A DNA stretch of 64,000 bases from JBFFZF01 sp050732695 (GTDB lineage: Bacteria > Gemmatimonadota > Gemmatimonadetes > Longimicrobiales > RSA9), in NCBI GenBank assembly GCA_050732695.1, contig JBOHRL010000033.1, positions 1 through 64,000 on the forward strand. The letters are read 5' to 3'. Made by a program: the position numbers and the translations under genes. This document shows, piece by piece, positions 62,945 through 64,000 of the stretch (position 1 is its first letter; every line of letters begins with the position of its first letter). The notes under the pieces are model-generated. The model searched no databases. It was not told where the DNA came from and saw nothing but the letters and a program-made list of their open reading frames with translations.

Positions 62945-63169
62945 TCATGTCCCATCACTCCCGACCGCCACCGCCGCACGCAGCACAGTGAAGTTCTCGG
63001 CATGCTCCGGACAGATGTGATGCGTCCAACGATCCCGGCCCCGAACCCGCTGCCAGCCCAGCGGCGAGGCCTGCTCCAACCGACGCGCGAAGTTCTCGCC
63101 CGGCTCGATCCGGAGCCCGTTCCCGCTGTGCCCGCACAGATCGCAGACGATCTCGACCCAATAGCCCAA
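62945..63169 (-). CDS. Small zinc-ribbon-like protein, unknown function
   Basis: About 74 aa with CDLCGHSGNG near the N-terminus and HHICPEHAENF in the C-terminal half, a spacing suited to one zinc site (C-x2-C with His/Cys). No known family. On the minus strand GGGGAGG (63175-63181) gives 5-nt spacing to a TTG at 63169; a GTG at 63175 overlaps the ribosome site and is less likely. It ends 28 bp from the tRNA on the opposite strand. The strong ribosome site and clustered Cys/His residues make it credible. Confidence 0.55.
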   Translation of the reverse strand: MGYWVEIVCDLCGHSGNGLRIEPGENFARRLEQASPLGWQRVRGRDRWTHHICPEHAENFTVLRAAVAVGSDGT

Positions 63170-63326
63170 CGTCACCTCCCCGAATGGGGTTCGGCCCGTC
63201 GAGTTGCAAAGATAGCCGCGCAGTCTGACAACTCCGACCAGATGGTGCGATTTTCACCCTGACCTTGTTGCCAGTGAGCGCCTCGTCAGACTGTACCGTG
63301 CTGCTCGTCCGGGGCCCGGCTCTCCC

Positions 63327-63356
63327 TTGACACGCGTCCGGTCCGCGGTCTAACGT
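63327..63356 (+). promoter_or_regulatory. Sigma-70-like promoter of the lipoprotein gene
   Basis: Perfect -35 TTGACA (63327-63332), 18-bp spacer, and weak -10 TAACGT (63351-63356), predicting transcription from about 63363, just before the Fur-like box. The rest of 63176-63326 shows nothing I recognise beyond the leader of the divergent small zinc protein. Confidence 0.55.
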
Positions 63357-63370
63357 GGGAGGTGCGTTGT

Positions 63371-63385
63371 TGAGAATGATTCTCA
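63371..63385. promoter_or_regulatory. Fur-type operator (7-1-7 palindrome)
   Basis: TGAGAATGATTCTCA is a perfect 7-1-7 inverted repeat and matches the Fur consensus TGATAATNATTATCA at all but two symmetric positions. It lies directly after the predicted transcription start and 14 bp before the lipoprotein ATG, an ideal repression site. Zur or PerR sites share the layout, but TGA/TCA ends favour Fur. Confidence 0.75.
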
Positions 63386-63398
63386 TATCAGAAGAACC

Positions 63399-63950
63399 AT
63401 GAAGCCATTTCCAGGCGAGGCACGAAAGCTTGTCGTCGGACTGACCGTGGCGCTGTTCGGGGCCGGGTGTGGGCCGGGTGCGCCGGCGGAGGGCGAGCCG
63501 GAGGACGGCAGAGCGGCGGCGGCGACGGAGGATGGTCCGACGGCGTTGATTGCAGGGACGCCGCCGGGCGGGTTGGCGGACTGGGTGTCGGATATCCGGG
63601 CTGGCACGAGGGGGATCGAGGCCATCGCGGCCGAGGATCCGACGATGGCGCAGCGGACGGCGCTCGATCTGTACGTTGGCCGGCAGGAATACCTGGAGAT
63701 GTACTACGGGACAAACGGCCGGCTGTCGATTGGGGTGGCGGAGGCGTTGGGAATCGCGGTCATGGAGAATGAGGCGCGGTTCCACGAGTTGCTGCAACTC
63801 CTGGCGGCGACGCCGGTGGATACGGCGGCGGTGAGGGTGAAGCGGGATGAGTTGCATGCCCAGATGGATCGGGTGCTTGCGGAAGCGGAGAACGTGACGA
63901 TTCCGTTGACGCCGCCGGGCAATCCGGCGGCGGACTCGACTGGCGAATGA
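63399..63950 (+). CDS. Putative iron-regulated lipoprotein
   Basis: A 183-aa exported protein. Signal peptide with lipobox LFGAGC (Cys24), an acidic Gly/Ala linker, then a helical domain from about 55 (DWVSDIRAGTRGIEAIAAED; LYVGRQEYLEMYYGTNGRL; MENEARFHELLQLLAATP) rich in Glu, Met and His. The ending is Pro-rich. I know no named family for it; the Fur-like operator in its promoter suggests a periplasmic role in iron uptake, possibly with genes beyond the window edge. The gene is complete. LspA encoded at 44327 would process it. Confidence 0.78.
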   Translation: MKPFPGEARKLVVGLTVALFGAGCGPGAPAEGEPEDGRAAAATEDGPTALIAGTPPGGLADWVSDIRAGTRGIEAIAAEDPTMAQRTALDLYVGRQEYLEMYYGTNGRLSIGVAEALGIAVMENEARFHELLQLLAATPVDTAAVRVKRDELHAQMDRVLAEAENVTIPLTPPGNPAADSTGE

Positions 63951-64000
63951 TGAATGGCTGTCGAGGCAAGCGGGCGCGGAGTTGGGTGCATGCAATCGTG

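Noticed and set aside
62955..63995. 346-codon minus-strand frame over the lipoprotein and Fur box
   Set aside because: The plus strand has promoter, operator, signal peptide and lipobox in register; the minus product is Arg/Pro-rich with no recognisable domain.

Overview
This 64 kb window is a high-GC bacterial chromosome segment. The gene set suggests Gemmatimonadota or a close relative. The clues are a PadR/ADOP-permease pair, a Lys/Arg-rich H1-like protein, DivIVA with a long acidic tail, a swapped-motif IleRS2, a peptidase-MA-like protein and an Mgl/roadblock/PATAN chemosensory operon. The taxonomic assignment is an inference from gene content. I see no phage, insertion sequence, CRISPR array or rRNA. 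One tRNA (Val, anticodon TAC) is present.

Layout. (1) 1-2975, minus strand: PadR regulator and a large ADOP-type ABC permease cut by the left edge. (2) 3186-3403: GGCGGT-rich low-complexity DNA, then a plus-strand respiratory cluster (3454-11400): FeS-NrfD fusion, cytoplasm-facing molybdopterin oxidoreductase, SulP anion transporter, and a Rieske/FAD reductase; a membrane-anchored coiled-coil protein follows. (3) 12413-14632: alpha-glucan phosphorylase (minus strand) whose 3' end has been tandemly copied as a 33-bp repeat; it is divergent from a glutamate dehydrogenase. (4) 16739-17026: a 95-aa protein with two CXXCXGXG motifs. (5) 17152-26077, minus strand: an RND efflux operon (adaptor, TolC, two different permeases). 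(6) 27120-28645: H1-like protein, a 22-bp perfect inverted repeat, and an HD-domain protein.

(7) 28840-45836, plus strand: a long housekeeping run with mostly overlapping or very short gene junctions: unknown protein, GDPD, tilS, hpt, ftsH, folP, cdaA, exbB, two exbD, yggS, divIVA, PNP, ileS, lspA, and an RluD-type pseudouridine synthase. (8) 45909-61486: a tightly packed chemosensory operon with cheW, cheY, cheA, cheC, cheR, cheD and cheB. Interleaved with these are an MglA-type GTPase, three roadblock/LC7 proteins, two PATAN (DUF4388) proteins, a TPR protein, and a DnaA-like protein with two AAA+ modules. It contains no methyl-accepting receptor, flagellar or pilus gene. A peptidase-MA-like membrane protein and a small DUF3098-like protein continue the run. 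(9) 62842-63950: tRNA-Val, a small zinc-ribbon protein, and a lipoprotein with a near-consensus Fur box in its promoter.

The best candidate for an undescribed system is the operon at 45909-61486. It joins an adaptation-competent Che core to a polarity-type GTPase module. Both of its PATAN proteins also carry a tandem pair of 24-residue motifs resembling the c-di-GMP-binding MshEN signature. The inferred picture is a surface-motility or polarity controller that reads c-di-GMP. The second notable item is the isoleucyl-tRNA synthetase, whose HXGH motif is swapped to GXHH, a form associated with strong mupirocin resistance.
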